Of a DNA stretch of 32,313 bases, positions 8,105-15,479 are shown piece by piece. The notes beneath the pieces are model-generated. The model did not search any database. It worked only from the letters and a program-made list of their open reading frames with translations, and was not told where the DNA came from. The translations under genes and the position numbers were made by a program. Origin of the DNA: an uncultured Clostridia bacterium (GTDB lineage: Bacteria; Bacillota; Clostridia; Christensenellales; Aristaeellaceae); assembly GCA_944333055.1 (NCBI GenBank), contig CALVKT010000030.1, forward strand, positions 1 to 32,313. The letters are read 5' to 3'. The first letter of the stretch is position 1. Each line of letters starts with the position of its first letter.

Positions 8105-9379
8105 ATGACAAACGAATTCTTCTTGGAGCGGATGCATCAGGCGATCATGCCGTCCACGGGCTGCACGGAGCCGGTGGCCATCGCGCTGAACACCGCAACG
8201 GCGCGCGCGCACGCGAAGGGCAGCATGAAGCGGCTGACCGTCACGCTGGACAACTACCTATATAAGAACGCGATGGGCGTGGGCATCCCCGGCGCGGACG
8301 AGCGCGGCGTGGCGCTGTGCGCGGCGATGGGCGTGACGGCCGGCGACGCGGGCGCGCAGATGCGCGTGCTCGATCACGTCTCGCCGGAGGCGCTGCGCGC
8401 GGCCAAGCAGATGCTCTACGACGGGCTGGTGACGGTCAACACCCGCGAGGACGTGCACGGCCTGCTGGTGGAGAGCGTGCTGGAGACGGACGAGGACACG
8501 GTGCGCGTGCTGACGCTGCAGACGCACACCAACATCGTGCGCATCGACCACGCGCCGTTTGAGCCCTATGTGGAGGCGGACGGCGACGACGCGCTCTGCT
8601 GCGATCCCATCCGCGGCTGCAAGCTGGCGGACATGGTCGCCTTTGCCGACAGCGTGCCGCTGGAGGCGCTCGCGTTTTTGCAGGAAGGCATCGACATGAA
8701 CCTGGCCATCGCCAGGGCGGGCAGCACGTTTGGCCTCGGGCGCGCGGTGCGCACGCTCATCGAGCAGGGCGCCATCGGCAATTCACCCGTCTCTCGCGCG
8801 GAGGAGCTGTGCGCGGCGGCCAGCTATGCGCGCATGAGCGGCGTGAGCATGCCGGTGATGACGGCGACGGGCAGCGGCAATCAGGGCATCACGCTGCTGC
8901 TGACCATCGAGGGCGTGGCGCAGGCGATGGGCATATCGCAGGAGAAGAAGCTGCGCGCGGCCGCGCTGGCCAATCTGGTGAACATCTACGTCAAGACGTT
9001 CACCGGCACGCTGTCGGCGGTCTGCGCGTGCGGCGTGGCCAGCGGTCTGGGCGCGTCGGTGGGCGTGGTCTACATGCTCGGCGGCGGGGAGGAGCAGATG
9101 CTCTTTGCGATGCAGAACATCCTCGGTTCCATCTGCGGCATGATCTGCGACGGCGCGAAGGAGGGATGCGCGAACAAGGTGCAGCTCTCCAGCGGGCTGG
9201 CGGTCAAGAGCGCGTTCCTGGCGATGAACGGCATGAACGTGCGCGGCGGCGAGGGCATCGTGGGCGGCGAGCTCTACACGCTCTTTGAAAACCTGGGCCG
9301 CCTCGTGCGCGAGGGCATGGAGAGCACCAACTCGGTGATCGTGCGGATCATGAGCCAGGGCAGCAACTGCCCGGCGTGA
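8105..9379 (+). CDS. L-cysteine desulfidase-family protein (UPF0597, YhaM/CyuA-like)
   Basis: The 424-residue product matches the UPF0597/L-serine dehydratase alpha-like family. Conserved elements are PSTGCTEPVAIAL (Cys20), a glycine-rich TATGSGNQGI loop, CGVASGLGASVG, and ICDGAKEGCANK (Cys348, Cys355). Characterised relatives are Fe-S enzymes that break L-cysteine into pyruvate, ammonia and sulfide; others may act on serine. The cysteines suited to a [4Fe-4S] cluster are all present. The ORF opens at 8087, but AAAGGAGAG sits just before the second ATG at 8105, which also gives the normal N terminus. It follows radA closely and ends at a strong terminator. Confidence 0.88.
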   Translation: MTNEFFLERMHQAIMPSTGCTEPVAIALNTATARAHAKGSMKRLTVTLDNYLYKNAMGVGIPGADERGVALCAAMGVTAGDAGAQMRVLDHVSPEALRAAKQMLYDGLVTVNTREDVHGLLVESVLETDEDTVRVLTLQTHTNIVRIDHAPFEPYVEADGDDALCCDPIRGCKLADMVAFADSVPLEALAFLQEGIDMNLAIARAGSTFGLGRAVRTLIEQGAIGNSPVSRAEELCAAASYARMSGVSMPVMTATGSGNQGITLLLTIEGVAQAMGISQEKKLRAAALANLVNIYVKTFTGTLSAVCACGVASGLGASVGVVYMLGGGEEQMLFAMQNILGSICGMICDGAKEGCANKVQLSSGLAVKSAFLAMNGMNVRGGEGIVGGELYTLFENLGRLVREGMESTNSVIVRIMSQGSNCPA

Positions 9380-9403
9380 TCGGCACCCGACCGGCTTCAT
9401 ATG

Positions 9404-9432
9404 AAAAAAGCAGGCGATGGCCTGCTTTTTTT
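9404..9432. terminator. Strong bidirectional Rho-independent terminator
   Basis: A 12-bp perfect stem (9404-9415 with 9420-9431) has the loop GATG. It runs A6-GCAGGC to GCCTGC-T7, so T-runs occur in both directions. It ends the radA-desulfidase unit and can also serve the convergent MerR gene. The 160 bases between it and the MerR stop hold no recognisable gene. Confidence 0.9.
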
Positions 9433-9596
9433 GGTGTTGGGATGCGGGGCGACAGCCGAGGGGCCGCTGCGCGCGTTGGGGCGCGCAGATCGCTTTCGGA
9501 TGGAAAGCCTTTGACGCGCTTGGCGACCGGGGAACGTGGAGGACGCAACACACCCGGTTTCCCGCCCGCTTCACGGCATGCATCCAGGGCGAGCGG

Positions 9597-10406
9597 TCAG
9601 CGGATGGGCACGATGAGCTCGGAAAACTGGCGCTGAGTGCCGTCGTCGCTGATATGCCAGGAGTATTGACGCGTGTAGCCGTCCGAGACGGGCGAAAGCT
9701 CGTGCTCCCGCAGATACGCCTGCATGCGTGCGATGACGGGCGCGAGCGAGACGCGCTGCGGGGGGCACAGGTCAAAGAGCATGCGGACGCTGCGCGGCCC
9801 GGCGCTCATGCGCATCTGAGAGAAGTCCGCGCGGATCAGCGCCGAAAACTCGACCGGCGCGCAGATGCCGGTGCGCGTGGGCGTCTTCTCGCCGCCCAGG
9901 CAGGCCGCCGGCACGATGGTGCAGTAGCTGGAGAGCGGCAGCGCTTCGATAAGATCCCGCAGCAGCGGCGACTTGGGCACGCTCGCCCAGAGCGCCTCCA
10001 CGGAGTCAAAGTCCACCAGATACGCCGCCGCACCCCGATCGATGCGCGGGCGCATCAGCAGGCGGTCGTGGTCGCGCAGCAGGTCGGTGCAGTTCGTCAG
10101 CCGGTTGCGGATGGCGCTGATCTGGGCGATCTGCTCGCTCAGATCGGCGCGCTTCCCGTCCATCATGGCGAGCAGCTCGTCCAGCGTGACGCCGGTCTTG
10201 ATGATCCGGCGGATCTCGTCGAGCGAGAAGCTCTGGCGCTGCAAGCTCTTGATGATGCCCAGCACCTGCACGTCCTGAAGGGAAAACTTGCGAAAGCCGC
10301 TGGCGGGCGTGCGCTCCGGGGAGAGCAGCCCCTTCTCCTCGTAATAGCGCAGCGCTTCCGGCGTCAGGCCGTAGGCGATGGAGAGCGCGCTGATGGATAC
10401 CTTCAC
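9597..10406 (-). CDS. MerR-family transcriptional regulator with C-terminal effector-binding-like domain
   Basis: The product is 269 residues from a GTG start. The N-terminal winged helix is typical: ISALSIAYGLTPEALRYYEEKGLL, then SGFRKFSLQDVQVLGIIKSL. A long dimerisation helix (about residues 75-115) follows, then a roughly 150-residue domain resembling GyrI/multidrug-binding effector domains (BltR/BmrR layout). I chose the GTG at 10406 because CGGAGG stands eight bases upstream and translation gives VKVSISALSIAYG; the ATG at 10481 adds 25 residues that look non-coding. It is divergent from the FMN/FAD reductase gene, and the intergenic region has a MerR-type promoter pointing at that gene. 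It probably activates it on binding an unknown small molecule. Confidence 0.88.
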   Translation of the reverse strand: MKVSISALSIAYGLTPEALRYYEEKGLLSPERTPASGFRKFSLQDVQVLGIIKSLQRQSFSLDEIRRIIKTGVTLDELLAMMDGKRADLSEQIAQISAIRNRLTNCTDLLRDHDRLLMRPRIDRGAAAYLVDFDSVEALWASVPKSPLLRDLIEALPLSSYCTIVPAACLGGEKTPTRTGICAPVEFSALIRADFSQMRMSAGPRSVRMLFDLCPPQRVSLAPVIARMQAYLREHELSPVSDGYTRQYSWHISDDGTQRQFSELIVPIR

Positions 10407-10470
10407 GGGGGAACCTCCGTATGCTGTGGCAAAATATTGACAAAAAATGGACGAAAATGTGAAAAGACGC

Positions 10471-10501
10471 TTGATTCTCAAGCCGCTTGAGGACGTACAA
10501 T
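10471..10501 (+). promoter_or_regulatory. MerR-type promoter with dyad operator, driving the FMN/FAD reductase gene
   Basis: TTGATT (10471-10476) and TACAAT (10496-10501) are separated by 19 bp. That is the over-long spacer typical of MerR-activated promoters. A perfect dyad, CTCAAGC-C-GCTTGAG (10477-10491), fills the spacer. The position between the divergent MerR gene and its neighbour makes it the likely operator of that regulator. Confidence 0.8.
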
Positions 10502-10617
10502 GGGGTCATGGAACGGGCGCGCTGTTTGTGATGGATGACCATCAGTGTACCTGAATGGGAAGAAAAAATCAATCCCATTTCCGCCCGTTCAAGGGGAAAT
10601 GTGAAAGGAGCATGCAT

Positions 10618-12360
10618 ATGAAGAAGAGAATCCTTGCCCTGCTCATGGCGCTGATGATGACCGGCGCGTGCGGCGCGCTGGCCATGACGGCGGGCACCTA
10701 CGAGGCCGAAGGCACGGGTATCGGCGGCGCGGTGAAGGTCGCCGTGACCGTCTCCGAGACGGCGATTGAGAAGGTCGAGGTGCTCGCCCACAGCGAGACC
10801 GCCGGCATTGCCGATCCGGCGATCGAGAAGATCCCGGCGGCGATCGTGGACGCGCAGAGCCTGGCGGTGGACACCGTCGCGGGCGCGACGATCACCTCCA
10901 AGGCGATCCTCGATGCGGCGGAGGCGGCGCTGAGCGCTGCGGGCGCGGACATCGACGCGCTCAAGACGCCGGTGGAGAAGGAGGACGCCGCCGGCACGAC
11001 CATCGAGAAGACCGTGGACGTCGTGGTGCTGGGCGCGGGCGGCGCGGGCGTCGCGGCGGCGATCGAGGCGTATGACGCGGGCGCGAGTGTGGCGCTGCTG
11101 GAGAAGATGCCGCAGATCGGCGGCACCACCGCGACCAGCCAGGGCCTGCTGGGCGGTTACGAGAGCCGGTTCACCAAGGCGATGGACGTGCATTACACAT
11201 TCGAGGAGATGTACGAGAACCTGATGAGCAACGCCAGCTACCGCCTGGATCCGGAGCTGACGACCGTGACGGTGGAGAAGTCCGGCGAGACGATCGACTG
11301 GATGGCCGACCGTCTGGGCATGCACTTCTATCAGGTGACGCCGGGTTACGGCCCGCTGACCATGATGCACTGGATTGAGGGCGCGGGCGCGGCGATGAAG
11401 ACCGCCATGGAGACCGCGCTGGCGGGCACCGGGATCGACCTGATGCTTGAGACCCGCGCCACCGAGATCCTCATGAACGAGGACGGCTCTGTGAAGGGCG
11501 TCGTGGCGACCTGCGGCGCGGACACGGTGATCGTCTACGCGGACGCCGTGGTCGTGGCGACCGGCGGCTATGCGAACAACCCGGAGCTGACGGCGCGCCT
11601 GGACCCGGAGAAGGCCGGCACATACGGCATCGGCTTTGTTGGTGCGACGGGCGACGGCATCATCATGGCCTCCAACGTCGGCGCGGCGCTGACGCACACC
11701 GGCGACATGATGTGCGTGCTCAAGGACTACGAGATCATGAGCGAGCACAACGGCACCTCCGCCACGGCGAACGTCTCCTCCTTCATCAGCCGGGACAACA
11801 CCGTGCTGCTGGGCGCGGACGGCAAGCGCTTTGTGGACGAGAAGGACATCGGCTACATGACCCAGAAGCTCAACGGCCCGGTGTTCGACCAGATGCACAA
11901 GGACGGCAAGGGCTACGTCTGGGCGATCAGCGACAAGGCGAGCCTGGAGGAGAAGGGCGTCAAGCGCGGCCTTGACATGGAGTTCATCACTGCGGATACG
12001 TTTGAAGAGCTGGCCGAGAAGATGGAGCTGGATGTGGCGGCCGTCGTGGAGACGCTGACCAACTACAACAGCTACGTCGAGGCGGGCCACGATCCGGAGT
12101 TTGGCCGGCTGCTGCTTTCCAAGCTGGAAGCGCCGTATTGCGCGGTGAAGGTGGTGCCCTGCGAGATCATCACCTACGGCGGCATTGCGCGCAACGTGAA
12201 CGCCGAGGTCATCCGCGCGGACGGCACCGTGATCCCCGGCCTGTACACCGCCGGCGAGGCCAGCGCCAACAGCGCCTACATGGGCTTTACGCTGACCAAC
12301 GCCTACGGCTGGGGCCGCATCGCGGGTGCGGGCGCGGCTGCATTTGCCGCGGGCAAGTAA
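10618..12360 (+). CDS. Secreted FMN-binding/FAD-dependent reductase (fumarate/urocanate reductase superfamily)
   Basis: The 580-residue product has a signal peptide (MKKRILALLMALMM, likely cut after ALA near residue 22). An FMN_bind domain (about 27-105) ends in AGATIT, the site where ApbE attaches FMN covalently to Thr93. A FAD-binding fumarate reductase/succinate dehydrogenase flavoprotein domain (about 130-580) follows. The FAD fold reads VVVLGAGGAGVAAAIEA and the C-terminal FAD loop is PGLYTAGEASANSAYMG. Family members reduce fumarate, urocanate, methacrylate or similar acceptors outside the membrane. The usual GxNRLGGN element is absent, so the substrate is unknown. There is no heme domain. 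The start at 10618 (second ATG) lies seven bases after AAAGGAG. MerR control is inferred from the promoter. Confidence 0.88.
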   Translation: MKKRILALLMALMMTGACGALAMTAGTYEAEGTGIGGAVKVAVTVSETAIEKVEVLAHSETAGIADPAIEKIPAAIVDAQSLAVDTVAGATITSKAILDAAEAALSAAGADIDALKTPVEKEDAAGTTIEKTVDVVVLGAGGAGVAAAIEAYDAGASVALLEKMPQIGGTTATSQGLLGGYESRFTKAMDVHYTFEEMYENLMSNASYRLDPELTTVTVEKSGETIDWMADRLGMHFYQVTPGYGPLTMMHWIEGAGAAMKTAMETALAGTGIDLMLETRATEILMNEDGSVKGVVATCGADTVIVYADAVVVATGGYANNPELTARLDPEKAGTYGIGFVGATGDGIIMASNVGAALTHTGDMMCVLKDYEIMSEHNGTSATANVSSFISRDNTVLLGADGKRFVDEKDIGYMTQKLNGPVFDQMHKDGKGYVWAISDKASLEEKGVKRGLDMEFITADTFEELAEKMELDVAAVVETLTNYNSYVEAGHDPEFGRLLLSKLEAPYCAVKVVPCEIITYGGIARNVNAEVIRADGTVIPGLYTAGEASANSAYMGFTLTNAYGWGRIAGAGAAAFAAGK

Positions 12361-12411
12361 GCGAAAATCCGACATTTGAGCGCGAAAACTGTATGCTTGA
12401 GCGGATATCCC

Positions 12412-12440
12412 TTGCGGGATGCACCGGCATCTGGTATCCT
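12412..12440 (+). promoter_or_regulatory. Putative promoter of the 33-residue ORF
   Basis: TTGCGG (12412-12417) and TATCCT (12435-12440) are separated by 17 bp, with a TG one base before the -10. The -10 overlaps an inverted repeat whose other arm (12471-12478) covers the ribosome binding site of the small ORF. Confidence 0.4.
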
Positions 12441-12486
12441 TTCATCATCCCCTGAACGGGAACCATCACGGAAAGGATGATCAAAG

Positions 12487-12588
12487 ATGATGGAAACGCT
12501 CAAATGGAAAGCGATTGAACTGCTGATCCGGTGGAACGTGCTGGCGGTCGTGCCGGTGCGCGCGGATCGTCGATACAACCAAAGATAA
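12487..12588 (+). CDS. Small ORF, 33 residues, unknown function
   Basis: The ORF starts MMETLKWKAIELLIRW, continues with a hydrophobic stretch NVLAVVPV and ends in a basic tail RADRRYNQR. It could be a short amphipathic or membrane-associated helix. Support comes from its surroundings: GAAAGGAT as SD about nine bases upstream, a plausible promoter, and a Rho-independent terminator seven bases after the stop. The inverted repeat ATCCTTTC/GAAAGGAT (12436-12443, 12471-12478) would hide the SD in any transcript reading in from the reductase gene. It has no recognised family. It may be a small protein, a leader peptide or chance. Confidence 0.4.
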   Translation: MMETLKWKAIELLIRWNVLAVVPVRADRRYNQR

Positions 12589-12594
12589 ATCAGG

Positions 12595-12619
12595 GGGCTC
12601 CGGAGACGGGGCCCTTTTT
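12595..12619 (+). terminator. Rho-independent terminator after the 33-residue ORF
   Basis: GGGCTCC (12595-12601) pairs with GGGGCCC (12608-12614) with one G-U pair. The loop is GGAGAC and T5 follows (12615-12619). Confidence 0.75.
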
Positions 12620-12642
12620 CATGCCCGCCCGCGCCGCGAAGA

Positions 12643-12682
12643 GCGGCGGGAACCGCAGCGGAGCGTAGAGACCATTGCGGTA
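12643..12682 (+). repeat. Dispersed repeat, partial copy C
   Basis: Forty bases match the 3' core of the longer copies at 13335 and 20332: the GGCGGGAACCGCAGCGGAGC core, then a GACCATTGCGGT end. Only the hairpin core is present; its stem is shortened to ACCGCA/TGCGGT. The neighbouring stretch 12683-12893 holds no convincing gene. Confidence 0.7.
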
Positions 12683-12893
12683 GTATAAAGGGCGGTTTTT
12701 CTGCCACCTGCAATGAAATGACTGGCGGCTCATTTGTGATAGAATGGCGACAGGCGGAAAGGAACGATACGGGCAGGGCGCAGCGGAACGGACAGCACCC
12801 GTCCAGGCTGAAATGAACGGGCTTACGCTGACTGTCGCTGACCGTCCTGCTGGTGGGTAGACAAGAGGGGTGACAGCCCGGCGCACCTCTCGG
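12683..12893. other. Intergenic stretch without a recognised gene
   Basis: This 210-base stretch has a possible -10 (TAGAAT near 12735) and a 38-codon open frame starting just after it. No SD, family resemblance or terminator supports that frame. It may be decayed coding DNA. Confidence 0.4.
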
Positions 12894-13187
12894 TTATTGC
12901 TGAACTTTATCCGTGCGTTTCACCAATAACGAGATGCTGTTTATTACAATCGAGGCGATGACACAAATCCACAGCATTCTGGACACAGAGGGTAAAATAT
13001 CCATCAGTGCCGACCAATCCTCGATGATGACCCAATGTGCTGCGTCCTGATAAAAGGCGCATATCGTCAACGCTGTACATGACAGGCTGCAAAAGCGAAA
13101 CCATTTTGCATCCTTTTGTCTTAACGTGAAAAGGACATTTGCTCCTGCGAGAATAATGGCCCCTATACCGAAGAACAACCACATCAT
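12894..13187 (-). CDS. Small multi-pass membrane protein, 97 residues, unknown function
   Basis: The ORF extends further upstream, but AAAGGAGG stands eight bases before the ATG pair at 13187, giving MMWLFFGIGAIILAGANVLF. Three hydrophobic segments are visible (about residues 2-20, 30-46 and 70-90), and the tail LVKRTDKVQQ is basic. Base composition is clearly lower in GC than the neighbours, with many A/T third positions, which suggests separate ancestry. It has its own extended -10 promoter at 13237-13265. Dispersed-repeat copies lie on both sides in the same orientation. No characterised family is recognised. Expression looks plausible from the promoter and SD. Confidence 0.7.
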   Translation of the reverse strand: MMWLFFGIGAIILAGANVLFTLRQKDAKWFRFCSLSCTALTICAFYQDAAHWVIIEDWSALMDILPSVSRMLWICVIASIVINSISLLVKRTDKVQQ

Positions 13188-13236
13188 CGAAACCGCCTCC
13201 TTTACATCTTGCATATCAGCATCAAACAACGCCATG

Positions 13237-13265
13237 ATTATAGCATACCGCCGAATGCGCAACAA
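13237..13265 (-). promoter_or_regulatory. Promoter of the 97-residue membrane protein gene
   Basis: On the minus strand, TTGTTG (13260-13265) and TATAAT (13237-13242) are separated by 17 bp. A TGC precedes the -10 (extended -10). Confidence 0.7.
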
Positions 13266-13334
13266 GACGCTTCTTCCTCTGTGAAATCACAAGGAAAAAG
13301 CGCTTTTCAAAGAAAGCACCCTTGTCAAACTATA

Positions 13335-13490
13335 CAAAAGGTCAAATGCGGCGCGAAGCGAAGAAGGGCGTCTGAGGGATGAAATCCCGGTTTCAGGGCG
13401 GCCCGTCTTCTATGATCACGGCGTAAGCCGCGGGAACCGCAGCGGAGCGTAGCGACCATTGCGGTTCTGATTCACTGTTTTCATCAAGAA
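13335..13490 (+). repeat. Dispersed intergenic repeat, copy A
   Basis: About 156 bases, starting CAAAAGGTCAAAT and ending TTTTCATCAAGA. It is nearly identical to copy B (20332-20492) over the 5' 38 and 3' 85 bases; I count four mismatches by eye in the 3' block, with a variable middle. An internal hairpin, GAACCGCA/TGCGGTTC, has an 18-base loop. The middle of this copy has its own GGGAT/ATCCC stem. No ORF or terminal inverted repeat is evident. Confidence 0.85.
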
Positions 13491-13504
13491 TATAGTATCG
13501 AAAT

Positions 13505-13540
13505 AAAAAACCGGGTCATTCTCATCACACGAAAATGACC
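13505..13540 (-). terminator. Terminator for the second FMN/FAD reductase gene
   Basis: On the minus strand GGTCATT (13540-13534) pairs with AATGACC (13520-13514), followed by CGG and a T6 run (13510-13505). It lies about 115 bases after the stop codon. Confidence 0.7.
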
Positions 13541-13599
13541 TCGATGGTTTATCAAATTCATCATGTCCAACCGTCATGACAAGGACTTATACATGCCGC

Positions 13600-13631
13600 A
13601 AGGGACACTTCCCTTGCGTGAAGTGTCCCTT
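13600..13631. repeat. 12-bp perfect hairpin in the reductase 3' region
   Basis: AAGGGACACTTC (13600-13611) pairs with GAAGTGTCCCTT (13620-13631) around an 8-base loop. There is no T-run on either strand, so it is more likely an mRNA 3' stabiliser or processing site than the terminator itself. Confidence 0.6.
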
Positions 13632-13654
13632 GTGAGCGCGCTCCTTGCGGAGCG

Positions 13655-15328
13655 TTACTTCAGGTTCGCGGCAGCGTGCGCACCGGCGATCTTGCCAAAG
13701 CACACGGACTGGGAATACGCGCCGGACTGCCAGGTCACCTCGCCGGCGGCATAGAGGCCGTCGACGACGCTGTCGTCCGCCATGAGCACCTGGGCGTGTT
13801 CGTTGCAGACGACACCGCCCTTGGTCATGTGGTTTGCGCCTTCCACGCGGACGCCGTAGTACGGGCCCTGCGCGTCCAGCGCGCGCTTGGGCACGTCGGC
13901 GATCATCGCGTTCTCCGCGCCCGCCTGCGCGTCGGCGTTGTACTGCGCCACGGAGGCGGTCAGGCCCGCGGCGTCGATGCCCAGCGCATCCGCCAGCTCC
14001 TCCAGCGTCTCGCCCTGCTCGTAATAGCCCAGACCTACGTGCTTGCGGATGCGGTAGAAGGAGTCGTAGCCGGTCTTGTCGGTGATGTAGTACGCCGCGC
14101 CGCCGGTCTGGGCCTGCACGAGCGTGCCGCGGTCCTTGCCGGAGAGGTTGGGCAGCAGCGTGCCCTCTTTGTTGACAAACAGGTTCATGTCGGCGCCGCC
14201 GGTCAGGTCGCGGCGCGGCACGATGATGTTGGAGAAGAAGGACATCTTGCCCATCTGATCCATCTTGAAGCCGTACTTCTCGAAGACCTTGACGAAGTCG
14301 CCGGTCGCGCCCATCTGGTTGGAGGTATTGAAGACCTCATAGCCCGGCGCGTATTCGGCGAGCAGCTCCTTGTTGCAGCTGAAGCCGCCGGTGGCGATGA
14401 TGGTGCTCGCCGCGCGGATGGTATAGGTCTCGCCGGCGTTGTTGGTGACGGTGACGCCCTTGCACACGCCGTCCTCCATCACCAGATCGGTGCCCTTGGT
14501 GCCGGTGCGCACGTCCACGTTCAGCTCGGAAACGGCGCGCTCCAGCCCGGCCTGGATGACCTCGCCCGCGTAGCGGTCGGCCTCCGCCATGTGGTTGGTG
14601 CCGCCGTAGTTGTAGTTGAGCTCGATGCCCAGGTCGCGCAGCCACGCGTCCAGGGTGTTCGCCTCGTTGGCCCAGGCGGTCACGCGCTCAAGCGTGTCGC
14701 CGCCCTTGAGCTTCTCCTCGATGAAGGTCTCGACCTGATTGACGGTCCACTTCTCCTCGCCGGCGGCGTGCTGCGCCTGCGTGTTGATCATGTCAAAGAA
14801 GTTCATGTCGAACTTGCCGTTGCCGGAGAGGATGTCCAGCTTTTCGACCAGAATGACGTTCGCCTCGGCGTTCGTCTGCTTCGCGGCGATGGCCGCAGCA
14901 AGGCCCGCCGGGCCGCCGCCGACGATCACGATGTCGCAGCTCTCCTCCGCGCGCTCGGTGGCGGGCTTCTCCGCGTTGTCGCGGGAGACGGCCGGCGCTT
15001 CCAGACCGGCCTGTTCCATCGCATCCGCGACGGCCAGCTTGACCGCGTAGGAGGAGAAGGTGGCCGCGGTCACGCTGTCCACGTCCGCCGTGTTGGCTTC
15101 GAGGATCCGCTCGCGGATGACCGGAAACGCGCGGTCCATGACGACGTTGGTCTCTTGGTGCTCGCCGAGGATCACGTCGGTGATGACGCCATCTTCGATG
15201 ACGACCTCGACGTTCAGCGCACCGCCGTATCCGTTGCTGCTCGCGGTGTAGGTGTCCGCCAGCGCCGTGGCGCCGAGCATCAGGCAGATGCAGGTCAGCA
15301 GGCTGACGAGCTTGAGCTTGGTGTTCAT
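13655..15328 (-). CDS. Second secreted FMN-binding/FAD-dependent reductase (fumarate reductase superfamily)
   Basis: The 557-residue product has a signal peptide cut near ALA-DTY (residue 24). An FMN_bind domain (about 26-112) ends in TAATFS, where Ser92 is the expected FMN attachment residue. A FAD-dependent reductase domain follows, opening CDIVIVGGGPAGLAAAIAA and ending VDGLYAAGEVTWQSG before the final FGKIAG helix. As in the 10618 gene, the GxNRLGGN motif of true fumarate reductases is replaced. The two proteins are clearly different from each other in the substrate-binding half. AAAGGGAA lies upstream of the ATG at 15328; the ORF's upstream extension looks non-coding. Role: extracytoplasmic reduction of an unknown organic electron acceptor. 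Electron donor not seen. Confidence 0.87.
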   Translation of the reverse strand: MNTKLKLVSLLTCICLMLGATALADTYTASSNGYGGALNVEVVIEDGVITDVILGEHQETNVVMDRAFPVIRERILEANTADVDSVTAATFSSYAVKLAVADAMEQAGLEAPAVSRDNAEKPATERAEESCDIVIVGGGPAGLAAAIAAKQTNAEANVILVEKLDILSGNGKFDMNFFDMINTQAQHAAGEEKWTVNQVETFIEEKLKGGDTLERVTAWANEANTLDAWLRDLGIELNYNYGGTNHMAEADRYAGEVIQAGLERAVSELNVDVRTGTKGTDLVMEDGVCKGVTVTNNAGETYTIRAASTIIATGGFSCNKELLAEYAPGYEVFNTSNQMGATGDFVKVFEKYGFKMDQMGKMSFFSNIIVPRRDLTGGADMNLFVNKEGTLLPNLSGKDRGTLVQAQTGGAAYYITDKTGYDSFYRIRKHVGLGYYEQGETLEELADALGIDAAGLTASVAQYNADAQAGAENAMIADVPKRALDAQGPYYGVRVEGANHMTKGGVVCNEHAQVLMADDSVVDGLYAAGEVTWQSGAYSQSVCFGKIAGAHAAANLK

Positions 15329-15479
15329 GTTGGATTCCCTTTCTTTCTCTTGTCTTGTCGTGTCCTGGTGAAACGGGTTCAGGCCTTCCGTCTGCAACCG
15401 GAAAGCGCCCTTATATAGTTTCGCCACAAAAAAGACACATTCCTGCCGGACGGAGAAAGGGACGGGGTGGAAAATTCTG

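Noticed and set aside
10407-10481. ATG start for the MerR gene at 10481
   Set aside because: It adds 25 non-helix-turn-helix residues without an SD. The GTG at 10406 has CGGAGG at the right distance and gives the normal MerR N terminus.
12741-12857. 38-codon open frame (MATGGKERYGQG onward)
   Set aside because: No SD, and a -10-like box lies directly at its start. There is no terminator or recognisable family; the frame is probably random.
13335-13490. Repeat copy A as an insertion sequence
   Set aside because: No transposase frame, terminal inverted repeats or clear target duplication are visible.
13563-13754. 63-codon plus-strand ORF over the hairpin and reductase 3' end
   Set aside because: It has no SD and runs through an inverted repeat and antisense to the reductase C terminus.
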